Shown here: piece by piece, positions 63,032 to 64,000 of the stretch | How the letters are laid out: each line of letters begins with the position of its first letter | How positions within the stretch are numbered: position 1 is the first letter of the stretch | From: Thermomonas sp. HDW16 | GTDB taxonomy: Bacteria; Pseudomonadota; Gammaproteobacteria; Xanthomonadales; Xanthomonadaceae | DNA length: 64,000 nucleotides | Direction of reading: 5' to 3' | Assembly (NCBI RefSeq): GCF_011302915.1 | Contig: NZ_CP049872.1 | Location: 1,860,001-1,924,000, forward strand | The notes under the pieces: generated by a model | Databases searched by the model: none | Seen by the model: only the letters and a program-made list of their open reading frames with translations | Told to the model about the DNA's origin: nothing | Made by a program: the position numbers and the translations under genes

Positions 63032-64000
63032 ATGCGTCCTTTCCCCCTCGGCGAAGACATCGATGCCCTGCGCGACGCGGTGCGCCGCTTCGCCGATGCC
63101 GAGATCGCCCCGCGCGCGGCGCAGGTCGACGAGGACAACTGGTTCCCGCAGGATCTGTGGCCGAAGCTCGGCGAGATGGGCCTGCTCGGCATGACCGTGC
63201 CCGGCGAATACGGCGGCAGCGAGATGGGCTACCTGGCCCACCTGGTGGCGATGGAAGAGATTTCCCGCGCTTCGGGCTCGGTGGGCTTGAGCTATGGCGC
63301 GCATTCCAATCTGTGCGTGAACAACCTCTACGCCAATGGCAACGAGGCACAGCGCCAGAAGTACCTGCCGAAGCTGTGCAGCGGCGAATGGAAGGGCGCG
63401 CTCGCAATGAGCGAGCCGGGCGCGGGTTCCGATGTGGTCGGTTCGATGTCCTGTCGCGCCGAACTCAAGGGCGGCGTGTGGATCGCCAACGGCAACAAGA
63501 TGTGGATCACCAACGGCCCCGAGGCCGACGTGCTGGTGGTCTACATGCGCACCGCCGGCAAGGACGCAGGCAGCAAATGCATGACTGCCTTCATCGTCGA
63601 GAAGGACATGAAGGGATTCAGCACGGCGCAGAAGCTGGACAAGTTCGGCATGCGCGGCAGCAACACCTGCGAACTGGTGTTCGAGGATTGCGAAATCCCG
63701 CAAGAGAACGTGTTGGGCGAAGTGAACCACGGCGTCAAGGTGCTGATGAGCGGCCTCAACACCGAGCGACTCGTGCTCACCGGCGGCCCGCTGGGACTGA
63801 TGCAGGCCGCGCTCGATATCGCCCTGCCTTATGTCCGCGACCGCAAGCAGTTCGATGCCGCGATCGGCACCTTCGGGCTGATGCAGGGCAAGATCGCCGA
63901 CATGTACACCGCGTTGCAGTCCAGCCGCGCCTTCGCCTACCAGGTCGCGCGCGATTACGATGCCGGCTACAAGAGCCGCGTGGATGCGGCATCGTGCCTG
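63032..64000 (+). CDS. Isovaleryl-CoA dehydrogenase-like acyl-CoA dehydrogenase, 5' part
   Basis: First 323 codons, open to the right edge. Acyl-CoA dehydrogenase core: N-terminal helical domain ([19 protein letters not shown]), [16 protein letters not shown], the FAD motif [49 protein letters not shown]. The [12 protein letters not shown] stretch is characteristic of isovaleryl-CoA dehydrogenases (leucine degradation, liu/ivd clusters). Start ATG 63032. Catalytic Glu lies beyond the edge. Confidence 0.9.
   Translation, partial: MRPFPLGEDIDALRDAVRRFADAEIAPRAAQVDEDNWFPQDLWPKLGEMGLLGMTVPGEYGGSEMGYLAHLVAMEEISRASGSVGLSYGAHSNLCVNNLYANGNEAQRQKYLPKLCSGEWKGALAMSEPGAGSDVVGSMSCRAELKGGVWIANGNKMWITNGPEADVLVVYMRTAGKDAGSKCMTAFIVEKDMKGFSTAQKLDKFGMRGSNTCELVFEDCEIPQENVLGEVNHGVKVLMSGLNTERLVLTGGPLGLMQAALDIALPYVRDRKQFDAAIGTFGLMQGKIADMYTALQSSRAFAYQVARDYDAGYKSRVDAASCL

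Overview
The window looks like chromosomal DNA of a high-GC gammaproteobacterium, most likely Lysobacteraceae/Xanthomonadaceae (Lysobacter, Luteimonas, Thermomonas or Pseudoxanthomonas type). This rests on gene content and codon use read by eye, not on a database search. No tRNA, rRNA or CRISPR array was recognised.

Layout. 1-13.7 kb is mostly housekeeping and redox: the 5' end of a nuo operon, the ABC-F ATPase uup, selO coupled to a hemerythrin gene, the RNA helicase deaD, two HI0933-type flavoproteins, trhO coupled to a dimethylargininase gene, and an M1 aminopeptidase. 13.8-38.2 kb is rich in envelope and signalling genes: two odd secreted proteins, five diguanylate cyclases with five different input modules, a BlaI/M56 pair with an unusual sensor tail, an XRE/DUF2975 pair divergent from an ABC-2 transporter, plus hydrolases and an acyltransferase. 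38.4-42.4 kb holds a RIO-type kinase, a pseudouridine synthase, a GST and a bacterial TrmY-like SPOUT protein.

42.6-53.3 kb is the accessory region. It starts with an SPFH / double zinc-ribbon / small membrane protein operon resembling the Bacillus YdjI-YdjG membrane-stress module. Next is a compact RiPP-like locus: a 79-residue precursor-like peptide with a CxxCH motif, directly followed by a DUF692 (MNIO) enzyme whose C-terminal half looks like the usually separate partner protein. Then come a RAYT transposase pseudogene, an intact RAYT with its dispersed repeats, and a lower-GC island with a three-gene MqsR-MqsA-SecB toxin-antitoxin-chaperone operon and a palindrome matching the AACC-N5-GGTT pattern of MqsA operators.

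53.5-64 kb returns to metabolism: a fused isobutyryl-CoA mutase (icmF) carrying an in-frame 81-nt palindromic element of the RAYT-repeat type, a phospholipase D, a serine hydrolase, a ChaN-like lipoprotein, leucine dehydrogenase and the start of an isovaleryl-CoA dehydrogenase gene. The last two, with icmF, suggest branched-chain amino acid catabolism. The strongest candidates for new biology are the MNIO fusion locus, the TAC operon and the palindrome inside icmF.
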